Shown: in pieces, positions 1 through 15,000 of the stretch
How positions within the stretch are numbered: position 1 is the first letter of the stretch
Layout of the letters: each line of letters opens with the position of its first letter
Assembly (NCBI GenBank): GCA_965261955.1
Contig: CBDHEM010000063.1
Location: forward strand, 17,330 to 81,329
Length of the DNA: 64,000 nt
Direction: 5' to 3'
Origin: JABAAI01 sp965261955
Lineage (GTDB): Bacteria > Spirochaetota > Leptospiria > Leptospirales > Leptonemataceae
Notes under the pieces: generated by a model
What the model saw: the letters and a program-made list of their open reading frames with translations, nothing else
Told to the model about the DNA's origin: nothing
Database searches by the model: none
Program-made: the position numbers and the translations under genes

Positions 1-3000
1 GTTAATATTTGTCCCCTTTTACTGGTTTGATCAAAAACGGTTGTTTAAACAAATCCAAATTTTTCTCTTGGTTTGCCCCTATTCAAATTTTTAAGAAAAA
101 CAAACTTTCTGATATTTCTGTGATCCTATCTGAGAATGTCACTTTTTTGACTAAAAATAGAAGTTTTCAGTAAATGTCCCCAAAAATGCTTCAAAACAAC
201 AGAAAAGCATAGTTTAACTGTATATGGCTCACTTTGAGAAGAAATTTTTTTTTTTTTTGTTCATTTAATATTTGTCCACTTTTTCTGGTTTGATCAAAAA
301 CAGTTGTTAAAATAAATTCAAATTTTCCTCAGGATTTGCCCAATTTTAAACTTGTTTGAAAAAACAAACTTTTGGAGTATTTCCATGTTACTTCCTGAGA
401 TAGTCACTTTTTAGACTAAAAAGATAATCTTTCAGTGAATTTCCCCCAAAATGCTTCATAACAATAGAAAAGCATAGTTTAACTGTATGTGGCTCCTTTT
501 AGGAGAAATTTTTTTTTTGTTAATATTTGTCCTCTTTTATTGGTTTGATCAAAAACAATTGTTTAAGCAAATCCTAATTTTCCTCAGGATTTGCACCTTT
601 TTAAACTTGTTAAGAAAAACAAAATTTTCGGAGTATTTCCGTGCTACTTCCTGCGATGGTCACTTTTTTGACTAAAAAGATAATTTTTAATTGAATTTCA
701 CAAAAAATGCTTCAAAACAACAGGAAAGCATAGTTTTGCTATATGTGGCTCAATGGAGAAAAGAGTTTTTGTTAATATTTGTCCCCTTTTTCTAGTTTGA
801 ACAAAAACAGTTGTTAAAAAAATCCAAATTTTCCTCTTGATTTTACCCTATTAAAAATTGTAAAGAAAAACAAACTTTCGGAGAGTTTCCATGCTACTTC
901 ATGAGATAGTCACTTTTTTGACTAAAAAGAGAATTTTTCAGTGAATTTCTCCAAAAATGCTTCAAAACAACCGAGAAGCATAGTTCAGCTGTATGTGGCA
1001 CAATTTTAGGAGAAAAACAGTTTTTGTTTACATTTGTCCAGTTTTACTGCTTTGAACAAAAAGGGTTGTTCAAAACAGATCCTTATTATCTTCTGGATTT
1101 GCTCCTTTTCAAACTTGTTGAGAAAAACAAACTTTCTGATTATTTCTGAGGTTTTTCTGATATAGTTCTTTTTTGACTAAATATAGAAGATTTGAATGAA
1201 ATTCCCCCAAAATGCTTCAAAAAACAGGAAAGCATAGTTTTGCTGTTTGTGGCTCACTTTGAGGAGAAAAACAGTTATGTTAACATGTGTCCCCTTTAAC
1301 TGGTTTGATCAAAAACAGTTTGTTAAAACAAATCCAAATTCTCCTCAGGATTTATCACCTTAAACTTGTTAAGAAAAACAAACTTTCTGACTATTTCTGT
1401 GCTCCTTTCTGAGATGGTCACTTTTTGGACTAAAAAGAGAAATTTTCAGTGAATTTCCTTCAAAATGCTTCTAAACAACAGAGAAGCATAATTTAGCTGA
1501 ATGTGGCATATTTTGAGGAGAAAAACAGTTTTTGTTTATATTTCTCCAATTTTACTGCTTTGAAAAAAGGGTTGTTTAAAACAAATCCTAATTTTCCTCT
1601 GGATTTGCTCCTATTCAAACTAGTTGAGAAAAACAAACTTTCTGAGTAATTCTGTGTTCCTTTCTGAGATAGACAATTTTTGGACTAAAAAGTAGTTTTC
1701 AGTGAAATTCCCCGAAAATGCTTCAAAACAACAAGAGGGTATAGTTTAGCTATATGTAGCTTATTTTGAGGAGAAAAACCTTTTTTTATAATATTTGTAA
1801 CCCTTTACTGGTTTGTTCAAAAATAGTTGTTTAAACAAATCCAAATTTTCCTCAGGATCTGCCCCATTTCAAACTTGTTATGATAAACAAACTCTCTGAG
1901 AATTTCCATGCAACTTTCTGAGGTAGTCACTTTTTTGCCTAAAAAGATAAGTTTTCATTGAATTTCTCTGAAAATGCTTCAAAAAAGTAAAGCATAGTTT
2001 AGCTGTATGTGGCTCATTTTGAGGAGAAAAACAGTTTTTGTTAATATTTGTCCCCTTTTACTGGTTTGAACAAAAACAGTTGTTTAAGAAAATCTAAATT
2101 TTCCTCTTGATTTTTCCCTATTCGTATTGTTCAGAAAAACAAATTTCGGAGTATTTTCTTGCCACTTCAAGAGATAGTCACTTTTTGACTAAAAAGATAA
2201 TTTTTCAGTGAATTTTCCCAAAAATGCTTCAAAACAACAGAAAAGCATACTTTAACTCTATGTGGCTAAATTAGAGGAGAAAAACATTTTTGTTAATACT
2301 TGTCCCCTTTTACTGGTTTGATCAAAAAGAGTTGTTGAAACAAGTCCAAATATTCCTCAGTGTTTGCCCTTTTTCAAACTTGTTAAAAATAATAATAAAT
2401 TCTGAGTATATCTGAGAATCCTTCTGAGATAGTTACTTTTTTGACTAAAAAGGGTGAATTTTCAGTGAATTCCCCCCAAAATGCTTCAAAACAACAGAAA
2501 AGCATAGTTTAACTGTATGTAACTCAATTTAGTGAGAAAAAAAGTTTTTAAATATTTGTGCTCTTTTAATGGATTGTTCAAAAATGGTTGTTTAAACAAA
2601 TCCAAATTTTTCTCAGGATTTAACCCTTTTCAAAATTGTTAAGGAAAACAAACTTTCTGATATCAGTGAACCTTATTGAGATAGCCACTTTTTCCACTAA
2701 AAAGAGAAGTTCTCTGTAAATTTCCCAAAAAATGCTTCAAAAACAAGTTTTTCTTGATATTTGTCCCCTTTTAATGGATTGATCAAAACAGGTTGTTTAA
2801 ACAAATCCAAATTTTTCTCAGGATTTGCCCATTTTCAAACTTGTTAAGAAATACAAACTCTATGAGATTTTCAGTGGTCCTTTTGGAGATATCCATTTTT
2901 TTGACTAAAAAGAGAAGTTCTCTGTGAATTTCCCAAAAAAATCTAAAAAAATACAGAAAGAAAAAAAATTCTGAGTATTTCTGAGAATTATGACTAAAAA

Positions 3001-6000
3001 GGGAGAATTTTTTAGTGAGTTTTCCCAAAATGCTTCAAAACATCAGAAAAGCATAGTTTAACTGTATGTGGCTCACTTTGAGGAGAAAAATTTTTTTTTG
3101 TTAATATTTGTCTCCTTTTACTGGTTTGATAAAAAAAAATTGTTTAAACAAATCCAAATTTTCCTCAGGATTTGCACCTTTTCAAACTTGTTAAGAAAAA
3201 CAAACTTTCAGAGTATTTCCGTGCTACTTCCTGAGATAGTCTCTTTTTTGACTAAAAAGAGAAGTTTGCAGTTAATTTCACCAAAAATTCTACAAAACAA
3301 CCGAGAAGCATAGTTCAGCTGTATGTGGCTTATTTTGAGGAGAAAAAAGTTTTTGTTTATATATGTTCAGTTTTACTGCTTTGATCAAAAATAGTTGTTT
3401 AAACAAATCCAAATTTTCCTCCTGGTTTGCCCCTATTCAAATTTTTAAGAAAAAATGTTTCTGAGTATTTCTGTGATCCTTTCTGAGAGTGTCACTTTTT
3501 GTACTCAAAAGCGAATTTTTCAGTGAATTTCCCCAAAAGTGCTTCAAAACAACCGAGAAGCATAATTTAGCTGTATATGGTTCATTTTGAGGAGAAAATA
3601 AGTTTTTGTTTATATTTGTCCTGTTTTATTGCTTTGAACAAAAACGGTTGTTTACAACAAATCCAATCTTTCCTCGGGATTTACTCCATTTCAAATTTGT
3701 TGAGAAAAACAAACTTTCTATGTATTTCTCAGCTTCTTTCTGAGATATTTTTTTTAACTAAAAAGAGAAGTTTTCAGTGTATTTTCTCCAAAAAGGCTTC
3801 AAAACAACAAGAAAGCAAAATTTAGCTGTATGTGGATAATTTTGTGGAGAAAAACAGTTTTTGTTAATAATTTTCCCATTTTACTGGTTTGAACAAAAAC
3901 AGTTGTTTACACAAAATCCAAATTTTCCTCTGGCATTTCTCCTTTTCAAACTCGTTGGCAAAAGTAATATTTCTGAGTTTTTCTGAGCTTCTTCCAGAGA
4001 TATTCACTTTTTTGATTAAAAAGAGAAATTTTCAGTGAATTTCCAAAAAAATGCTACAAAACAACAGAAAAACATAGTTTAGCTGTGTGTTGCTCATTTG
4101 AAGGAGAAAAACATTTTTTTAATATTTGTCCCCTTTTACTGGTTTGTTCAAAAAGAGTTGTTTAACTAATCCAAATTTTCTTCTTTGCCCCTTTTCAAAT
4201 TTGTTAAGAAAAATAAACTGAGTATTTCTGTTCTCCTTTCTGAGATAGTCACTTTTTTGACTAAAAAGAGTAGTTTTCAATGACTTTGCCAAAAAATGCT
4301 TCAAAAGAACAGAAAAGCAAAGTTTGGCGGTATGTGGCTTATTTTGAGGAGAAAAAAGTTTTTGTTAATATTTGTGCCGTTTTACTGCTTTGAACAAAAA
4401 GGGTTGTTTACAACAAATCCAAATTTGCCTCAGGATTTTCCAATTTTCAAACTTGTTAAAAAAATAATCTCTGAGTATTTCAATGCTTCTTTCTGTGATA
4501 ACCACTTTTTGACTAAAAAGAGAAGTTTTCATTGAATTAACGCGAAAATGCTTCAAAACAACAGTAAAGCATGATTTAGCTATATGTGTCTCATTTTGAG
4601 GAGAAATTTATATTTTTATATATTTTTCCAGTTGTACTGCTTTGAAAAAAAAGGTTTGTTTGCAACAAATCCAAATTTTCCTCTTGGTTTGCCCCTATTC
4701 AAATTTGTTAAGAAAAACAAACTTTCTGAGTTTTTCTGTGATCCTTTCTGAGATAGACACTTTTTTAACGAAAAAAAGTTTTTAGTAAATTATCCCGAAA
4801 ATGCTTCAAAACTTCACAAAAGAATTGTTTGGCGGTATGCGGCTTATTTTGAGGAGAAAAACAGTTTTTGTTAATATTTGTAATGTTTTACTGCTTTAAA
4901 AAAAAGGGTAGTTTACACCAAATCCAAATTTTCTTCTGGATTTGCCCTTTTCAAACTTGTTGAGAAAAAAAAACTTTCTATTTATTTCTGATCTTTTTTC
5001 TGAGATAGTCACTTTTTTAACTAAAAAGAGAAGTTTTCAGTTAATTTTCCCAAAATGCTTCAAAACAATAGAAAAGCATAGTTTAATTTATGTAGCTCAC
5101 TGTGAGAAGAAAACCATTTTTTGTTAATTTAATATTTGTCTATTTTAATGGTTTGATCAAAAAAATTTGTTAAAACAAAACTAAATTTTCCTTAAGATTT
5201 GTCCCTTTTCAAACTTGTTAAGAAAAACAAACTTTCTGAGTATTTCGGTGCTCCATTCTGAGATAGTCATTTGTTGACTAAAAAGAGAGGTTTTCAGTGA
5301 AATTCCCCAAAAATGCTTCAAAACAACAGAGAAGCATAGTTTAGCTGTATGTGGCATATTTTGAGGAGAAAACATTTTTTGTTAATATTTGTGCCGTTTT
5401 ACTGCTTTGAACAAAAAGTGTTGTTTACAAAAAATTCAACTTTTCTTCTGGATTTGCCCCTTTTCAAACTTGTTGGGAAAAACAAATTTTCTAAGTATTA
5501 CTGAGCTTCTTTCTGATATAGTCAATTTTGGGGAAAAAATTGAAGCTTTCAGTGAATTTATCCAAAAATGCTTCAAAACAACAGGAAAGTACAGTTTAGC
5601 TGTATGTGATTCATTTTGAAGAGAAAAACAGTTTTTGTTGATATTTGACCCCTTTTACTAGTTTGATCAAAAACAGTGGTTTATACAATAAAAAAAAAAC
5701 TATCTTAGTAATTCAATGCTCCTTTATTTGATAGGCACTTTTTTGAATAAAAAGGTAAGTATTCAGTGAATTAACACGAAAAAGCTTCAAAACATCAATA
5801 AAGCTTAATTAAGCTCTATGTGGCTTATTTTGAGGAGAAAAACAGTTATTGTTTATATTCGTCCTGTTTTACAGCTTTAAAAAAAGGGTGGTTTATAACT
5901 AATCCAAATTTTTTACTTGGTTTGCCCCTATTCTAATTTGTTAAGAAAAACTAACTTTCTGAGTATTTCTGTGATCTTCTCTGAGATGTCACTTTTTGAC

Positions 6001-9000
6001 TAAAAAGAGAAGTTTTCAGTAAATTAGCCCGAAAATGCTTCAAAACAACAAGAAAGCATAATTTTTCTGTATGTGGCATATTTTGAGGAGAAAAACAATT
6101 TTTGTTAATATTTGTCCCCTTTTACAGTTGTTTAAACAAATCCAAATTTTCCTGAGGATTTGCCCTTTTTCAAAGTTGTTAAAAAAAAAATTTCTGATTA
6201 TTTCAGTGCTTCTTTCGGTGATAGATATTTTTTTTGTCTAAAAAGAGAATTTTTCAGTGAATTAACACGAAAATGATTCAAAACTATAGGGAAGCATAAT
6301 TTATCTGTATGTGGCATATTTTGCGGAGAAAATCAGTTTTTGTTTATATTTCTCCCCTTTTACTGGTAATATCAAAAACAGTTGTTTAAACAAGTCCAAA
6401 TTTTCCTCAGGAATTGTACCTTTTCAAGCTTGTTTAAAAAAAATCTATGAGTATTTCAGTGCTACTCTCTGTGATAGCCATTTTTTTTACTAAAAAGAGA
6501 ATTTTTCAGTGAATTAACAAGAAAAAGCTTAAAACAACAGGAAAGCATAGTCAAGCTATATGTAGCTAATTTTGAGGAGAAAAACAGTTTTTGTTTATAT
6601 TTGTCCAGTTTTGCTGCTTGAACAAAAAGGTTTGTTACAACCAATCCAAATTCTCCTCTTAGTTTGCCACTGTTCAAATTTGTTTGGAAAAAAAAAAATT
6701 CTGAGTATTTCTGTGATCCTTTCTGAGAGAGTCACTTTTTTGAATAAAAAGAAAAGTTTTCAGTGAATTATACCGAAAATGCTTCAAAACAACAGAAAAT
6801 AATTGTTTGGTGGTATGTGGCTCATTTTGTGGAGAAAAACAGTTTTTGTTAATATTTTTCCCGTTTTACTGCTTTGACCAAAAAGGGTTGTTTTCAACAA
6901 ATCCAAATTTTTTCTGGAATTTTCCCCTTTCAAACTTGTTGAGAAAAAAGAATTTTCTAAATATTTCTGAGCTTCTTTCTGAGATAGTCACTTTTTTGAC
7001 AAAAAAAGAGAAGTTGTCTGTGTATTTCCCCGAAAACGCTTCAAAATAACTGAAAAGCATAGCTTAGCTGTATGTGGCAAATTTTTAGGACAAAAACAGT
7101 TTTTGTTAATATTTATCCACTTTTACTTGTTTGTTAAAAAACAGTATTTAAACAATCCAAATTTCCTCAGGATTTACCCCTTTTCGAACGTGCTAAAAAA
7201 ACAACTTTCTGAGTGTTTCAGTACACTTTCAGTAATAGCCACTTTTTGACTAAAAAGAGAGGTTTTCTGTGAATTAACTCGAAAATGCTTCAACACAACA
7301 ATAAAGCATAATTTATCTATATGTGGCTCATTTTGAGGAAAAAAAGAATTCTTGTTTATATTTGTCCAGTTTTACTGCTTAGAAAAAAATTGGATTACAA
7401 CAAATCCAAATTTTCCATTTGGTTTGCCCCTATTCAAATTTGTTAAGAAAAGCAAACTTTCTGGTTATTTCTGTGATACTTTCTGAGATAGTCGTTTTTT
7501 GACTAAATGCGAAGTTTTCTGTGAATTAGTCCGAAAATGTTTCAAAATAACAGAAAAGCAGAGTTTGGCGGTATGTGGCTCATTTTCAGGAGAAAACATT
7601 TTTCGTTAATAATTGTGCTGCTTTACTGCTTTGAACAAAAAAGGTTGTTTACAACAAATCCAAATTTTCGTCTGGATTTGCCCCTTTTCAAACTTGTTGA
7701 GAAAAACAAACTTTCTAAGTATTACTGAGCTTCTTTCTGAGATAGTTAATTTTTTGACCAAAAGAGTGAAGATTTCAGAGAATTTCCCGAAAAAGCTTCA
7801 AAACAACAGGAAAGCACAGTTTAGCTGTATGTGGCTCATTTTGACGAGAAAAACAGTTTTGTTAATATTTGTCCCCTTTTACTGGTTTGATCAAAAACAG
7901 GGGTTTAAACAAATCCAAATTTTCCACCGGATTTGTGCCTTTTCAACCATGCTAAGAAAAACAAACTTTCTGAGTATTTCTGTGAATCTTTCTGAAAAGG
8001 TTACTTTTTTGACAAAAAAGAGAACTTTTCTGTGAATTAACTCGAAAATGCTTCAAAACAACAATAAAGCATAATTTAACTATATGTGGCTAATTTTGAG
8101 GAGAAAAACAGTTTTTGTTTATATTAGTCCAGTTTTACTGCTTTGAAAAAAATGAGTTGTTTACAACAAATCCAAATTTTCCTATTGCTTTGACCCTATT
8201 CATATTTGTTAAGAAAAAAACTTTCTGAGTGGTTCTGTGATTCTTTCTGAGATAGTCACTTTTTTAACTAAAAAGAGAAATTTTATGTGAATTAGCCTGA
8301 AAATGCTTCAAAACAAAAGAAAAACATAGTTTTGTAGTATATGTCTCGTTTTGAGGAGTCAACGGTTTTTGTTAATATTTTTCCCGTTTTAATGTTTTCA
8401 ACAAAAGGGTTGTTTTCAACAAATCCCAATTTTCCTCTGGATTTGCACCTATTAAAACTTGTGAAAAACAAACTCTCTAATTATTTCTGAGCTTCTTTCT
8501 GAGTTAGTTACTATTTTAAATCAACAGAGAAGTTTTAATTGAATTTGCCCCAAAATGCTTCAAAACAACAGAAAAACATAGTTTAACTGTATGTGTCTCA
8601 CTTTTGGGAGAAATACAGTTTTGTTAATATTTTTGCCCTTTTAATGGTTTGATCAAAAACGGTTGTTTAAACAAATCCAAAAATTTTAGGATTTGCCCCT
8701 TTTCAAACATGTTAAGAAAAACAAACTTTCTGAGTTTTTCCGTGCTCCTTTTTGAGATAGCCCCTTTTTTGACAAAAAAAAGAGAAGTTCTCTGTGAATT
8801 TCCACAAAAATGCTTCAAAAATAGAGAAAAGCATAGTTTAGCTGTTTGTGACTCACTTTGAGGAGAAAAAGAGTTTTTGTTAATATTTGTCCCCTTTTAC
8901 TGGTTTGATCAAAAATATTAGTTTAAACAAATCCAAATTTTCCTTAGGATTTGCCCCTTTTCAAACTTGTTAAGAATAACAAACTTTCGGAGTATTTCTG

Positions 9001-12000
9001 TGCTCTTTCCTGAGATAGTCAATTTGTTGACCAAAAAAAGTTCTAAGTGAATTACCCTAAAAATGCTTAAAAACAATAGAAAAGTATAGTTTAGCTGTAT
9101 GTGGCTCATTTTAACGAGAAAAACAGTTTTTGTTAATATTTGTCCCTTTTTAATGGTTTGATCAATAACAGTTCTTAAATCAAATCCAAAATTTCTTCAG
9201 AATTTACCCTTTTCACACGTTAAGAAAACAATTTTCGGAGTATTTCTGTGTCACTTTTTGGACTAAAAAGATAAGTTCTCTGTGAATTTCCCTGAAATTG
9301 CTCCAAAACAACAGAAGAGCACAGTTATTCTGTATGTGGCTGACTTTTGGGAGAAAAACAGTTTTTCTTAATATTTCCCCCTTTTTAATAGTTTGATCAA
9401 AATTATTTGTTTAAACAAATCCAAATTTTTCTCAGTGTTTGTCCCTTTACAAACATGTTAAGAAAAACAAATTTCTGAGTTTTTTAAGTTCTCCTTTCTG
9501 AGATAGCCACTTTTTGAGAAATAAGAGAAGTTCTCTGTGAATTACTACGAAAATGCTTCAAAACAACAGAAAAGCATAATTTATCTGTATGTGGCTTAAT
9601 TTGAAGACAAAAACAGTTTTTGTTAATATTTGTCCCCTTTTACTAGTTTGATCAAAATCATTTGTTTAAACAAATTCAAATTTTCCTCAGGATTTACCAT
9701 TTTCAAACATGTTAAGAAAAACAAACTTTCTGTGTAATTCAGTGCTCCTTTCTGAGATGGTCACTTTTTTGAACAAAAAGATAAGTTCTCTATGAATTTC
9801 ACCAAAAATGCTTCAAAACAACAGAAGAGTATAGTGTAGCTGTGAGTGGCTCACTTTGAGGAGTAAAACAAGTTTTTGTTAATATTTCCCTCATTTTACT
9901 GATTTGATCCAAAAAATTTGTTTGAAACAAATCCAAATTTTTCTCAGGATTTGCCCCTTTTCAAACTTGTTAAGAAAAACAAACTTTCTTAGTGTTTCTC
10001 TGCACTTTTCTGAGATGTCACTTTTTGGACAAAAAAAGAGAACTTTTCTGTGATTTTCACCGAAATGCTTAAAAACAAAAAAAAAAGCATAGTTTATCTG
10101 TATGTGGCTGACTTTGAGGAGAAAAACAGATTTTCTTAATATTTGTCCCCTTTTAATGGTTTGATCAAGTACAGTGTTTAAATAAATCCAAATTTTTCTC
10201 ATCTTTGCCCCTTCTCAAACGTTAAGAAAAACTAACTTTCTGGGTTTTTCAGTGATCCTTTCTGAGATAGCCACTTTTTTGACTAAAAAGAGAAGTACTT
10301 TGTAAATTTCACCAAAATGCTTCAAAACAACAGAAAAGCATAGTTTAGCTGTATGTGGCTCACTTTGAAGAGAAAAAAAGTTTTTGTTAATATTTGTCCC
10401 CTTTTACTGGTTTAATCAAAAAAGTTGTTTAAAAAAATTCAAATTTTCTTCAGGATTTATCTTTTTCAAACATGTTAAGAAAAACAAACTTTCTGAGTAT
10501 TTGTGTGCTTTTTTCTGAGAAAGTCACTTTTTTGACTAAAAAGAGAACTTATCTGTGAATTACTATGAAAATGCTTCAAAACAACAGAAAAAATTAGTTT
10601 ACCTGTAAGTGGCTCATTTGAGGAGAAAAAATTTTTTTTTTTAATATTTGTCCACTTTTAATGGTTTGATCAAAAACAGTAGTTTAAACAAATCCAAATT
10701 TTCCTCAGGATTTACACTATTCAAACTTGTTAAGAAAAACAAACTTTCTGTGTAATTCAGGGCTCCTTTCTGAGATAGTCACTTTTTTGAACAATAAGAG
10801 AAGTTCTCTATGAATTTCACCAAAAATGCTTCAAAACAACAGAAAAGTATAGTTTAGCTGTGTGTGGCTCATATAGAGGAATAAAACAAGTTTTTGTTAA
10901 TATTTCCATCATTTTACTGATTTGATCAAAAAATTTTGTTTAAACAAATCCAAATTTTCCTCAGGATTTGCCCCACTTCAAACTTGTTAAGAAAAACAAA
11001 CTTTCTTAGTGTTTCTGTGCACTTTTCTGAGATATTCACTTTTTGGACTAAAGAGAACTTCTCTTTGAATTTCCACAAAATTGCTTCAAAACAACAGAAA
11101 AGCAAAGTTTATCTGTATGTGGGTCACTTTGAGGAGAAAAACAGTTTTTCTTTATAATTGTACCCATTTAATGGTTTGATCAAAAACCATTGTTTAAACA
11201 AATACAAATTTTCTTCAGGATTTACATATTTCAAACATGTTAAGAAAAAAATTTCTGTGTAATTCTGTTCTCCTTTCTGAGATAGCCACTTTATTGACTA
11301 AAAAGAGAAGTACTCTGTGAATTTCAAAAAAATGCTTCAAAACAAAAGAAAAGCATAGTTTAGCTGTGTGTGGCTCACTTTGAAGAGAAAAACTGTTTTT
11401 CTTAATATTGTCCCCTTTTAATGGTTTAATCAAAAAAAGTTGTTTAAACAAATCCAAATTTTTCTCAGGCTTTGCCCCTTTTCAAATATGTTTAGAAAAA
11501 AAATTCTGTTTTTTTCAGTGCTCCTTTCTGAGATAGCCACTTTTTTGACTAATAAGAGAAATTCTCTGTGAATTACAACGAAAATGCTTCAAAATCACAG
11601 AAAAGCATAATTTATCTGTATGTGTCTTAATTTGAAAAAAAAAATTTTTTGGAAATATTTGTCCCCTTTTACTGGTTTGATCAAAAACAGTTATTTAAAC
11701 AAATTCAAATTTTTCTCTGGATTTACCCTTTTCAAACATGTGGAGAAAAACAAACTTTCTGTGTAATTCGGTGCTCCTTTCTGAAATAGTCACTTTTTTG
11801 ACAAAAAAGAGAAGTTCTCTACAAATATTACCAAAAATGCTTCAAAACAACAGAAAAGTATAGTTTATCTGTGTGTGGCTCACTTTGAAGAGTAAAACAA
11901 GTTTTTGTTAATATTTCCCTCATTTTACAGATTTGATCAAGAAAAATTTGTTTAAACCAATCCAAATTTTCCTCAGGATTAGCCCTTTTTCAAACTTGTT

Positions 12001-15000
12001 AAGAAAAACATACTTACATAGTGTTTCTCTGCACTTTTCTGATATAGTCACTTTTTGGACTAAAAAGAGAACTTCACTCTGAATTTCACCGAAAATGCTT
12101 CAAAACAACAGAAAAGCATAGTTTATCTGTATGTGGGTCCCTTTGAGTAGAAAAACAGTTTTTATTAATATTTGTCCCCTTTTAATGGTTTGATCAAAAA
12201 CAGTGTTTAAATAAATACAAATTTTTCTCCGGTTTGCCACTACTCAAACGTTAAGAAAAATAAACTTTCTGAGTTTTTCAGTGATCCTTTCTGAGATAGC
12301 CACTTTTTTGACAAAAAAAGAGAAGTACTCTGTGAATTTCACCAAAAATGCTTCAAAACAACAGAAAAGCATAGTTTAGCTGTATGTGGCTCACTTTGAA
12401 GAGAAAAACAGTTTTTGTTAATATATTTCTTCTTTTGCTGATTTGATCAAAAACAGTTGTTTAAACAAAACCAAATTTTCCTCAGGATTTATCCCTTTCA
12501 AACATGTTAAGAAAAAAAAAATTCTGAGTATTTCAGTGCTCTTTTCTGAGAAAGTCACTTTTTGGACTAAAAGAGAACTTCTCTGTGAATTTCCACGAAA
12601 ATGCTTCATAACAACAGAAAAGCATAGTTTATCTGTATGTGGCTCACTTTGAGGAGAAAAAAGTTTTTCTTTATAATTGTCCCCATTTAATGGTTTGATC
12701 AAAAACCCGTTGTTTAAAAATATCCAAATTTTCCTCAGGATTTACACATTTCAAACATGTTAAAAAAATTTTTTTTGTGTAATTCTGTGCTCCTTTCTGA
12801 GATAGCCACTTTTTTGACTAAAAAGAGAAGTACTCTGTGAATTTCATCAAAATGCTTCAAAACAACAGAAAAGCATAGTTTACCTGTATGTGGCTGAAGA
12901 GAAAAACAGTTTTTGTTAATATATTTCTTCTTTTGCTGGTTTAAATTTTCCTCAGGATATATCCCTTTCAAACATGTTAAGCAAAAAACTTTCTGAGTAT
13001 TTCTGTGCTCTTTTCTGAGAAATTAACTTTTTTGACTAAAAAGAGAACTTCTCTGTGAATTACTACGAATATGCTTCAAAACAACAGAAAAGTATAGTTT
13101 ATCTGTATGTGGCTCACTTTAAGTAGAATTTTTTTTTTTTTTTAATATTTGTCCCGTTTTAATGGTTTGATCAAAAATAATAGTTTAAACAAATCCAAAT
13201 TTTCCTCAGGATTTACACTTTTCAAAATTGTAAAGAAAAACAAACTTTCTGTGTAATTCAGTGCTCCTTTCCGAGATAGTCACTTTTTTGACCAATAAGA
13301 GAAGTTCTCTATGAATTTCACCAAAAATGCTTCAAAACAACAGAAAAATATAGTTTAGCTGTGTGTGGCTTACTTTGAGGAGTTTTTGGTAATATTTCCA
13401 TCATTTAACCGATTTTATCAAAAAAAATTCTTTAAAGAAATCCAAATTATCCTCAGGATTTTCCCCTTTTCAAACTTGTTAAGAAAAACAAACTTTCTAA
13501 GTGTTTCTGTGCACTTTTCAGAGATAGTCACTTTTTGGACTAAAAAGAGAATTTCTCTGTGAATTTCCACGAAAATGCTTCAAAACAACAGAAAAGCATA
13601 GCTCAGCTGTGTGTAGCTCACTTTGAGGAGTAAAACTAGGTTTTTTTTTAATATTTCACTCATTTTAATGATTTGATCAAAAAAATTGTTAAAACAAAAC
13701 CAAATTTTCCTCATGATTTGCCACTCTTCAAACATGTTAAGAAAAACAAACTTTCTTAGTACTTCTGTGCACTTTTCTGTGAATATCAACGAAAATGCTT
13801 CAAAACAACAGAAAAGCATAGTTTATCTGTATGTGGCTCAATTTGAGGAGAAAAAAGTTTTTCTTAATAATTGTCCCCTTTTAATGGTTTGATCAAAAAC
13901 CGTGTTTAAACAATTCCAAATTTTCCTCAGGATTTACACATTTCAAACATATTAAGAAAAACAAAATTTTTGTGTAATTCTGTGCTTTTTTCTGAGATAG
14001 CCATTTTTTGGCTAAAAAGAGAAGTTCTCGGTGAATTTCACCAAAAATGCTTTAAAATAACAAAAAAAGTATAGTTTATCAGTATGTTGTTCAAGTCGTG
14101 GAGAAAAATTTTTTTTTTTAATATTTGTCCCCTTTTAATGGTCTGATCAAAAAAAAATATTTAAATAAATCCAAATTATCCTCAGGATTTGCCCCTTTTC
14201 AAACTTGTTAAGAAAAACAAATTTTCGGAGTATTTCTGTGCTCTTTTAGTCACTTTTTGGACTAAAAAAAGAACTTCTCTGTGAATTTCACCAAAAATGT
14301 TTCAAAACAACAGAAATGCATAATTTATTTGTATGTGGCTTAATATGAAGAAAAAAACAGTTTTTCTTAATATTTGTCCCCTTTTAATGGTTTGATCAAA
14401 AACAGTTGTTTAAATAAATTCAAATTATCCTCAGGATTTTCCCCTTCTCAAACGTTAAGAAAAACTAACTTTCTGATTTTTTAAGTGATCCTTTCTGAAA
14501 TAGCCACTTTTTTGACTAAAAAGAGAAGTACTCTGTGAATTTCACCAAAAATGCTTCAAAACAACAGAAGAGCATAGTTTAGCTGTATGTGGCCCAATTT
14601 GAAGAGAAAAGCAGTTTTGTTAATATTTTTCCATTTTTACTGGTTTGATCAAAAACTGTTTAAACAAATCCTAATTTTTCTCAGGTTTGCCCCTTTTCAA
14701 ATATGCTAAGAAAAACAAATTTTCCGTGTTTTTCAGTGCTTCTTTCTGAGATAGCCACTTTTTTGACTAATAAGAGAAGTTCTCTGTGAATTACTATGAA
14801 AATGCTTAAAAACAACAGAAAAACAAAGTTTAGCTGTATGTGGCTCATTTTGAGGATAAAAACAGTTTTTGTTAATATTTGTCCCCTATTACTTGTTTAA
14901 CCAAAAACTGTTATTTAAACAAAGATTTTTTATTAATATTTGTCCCCGTTTACTTGTTTATTAAAAAAAAGGTATTTTAACAAATCAAAATTTTCCTCAT

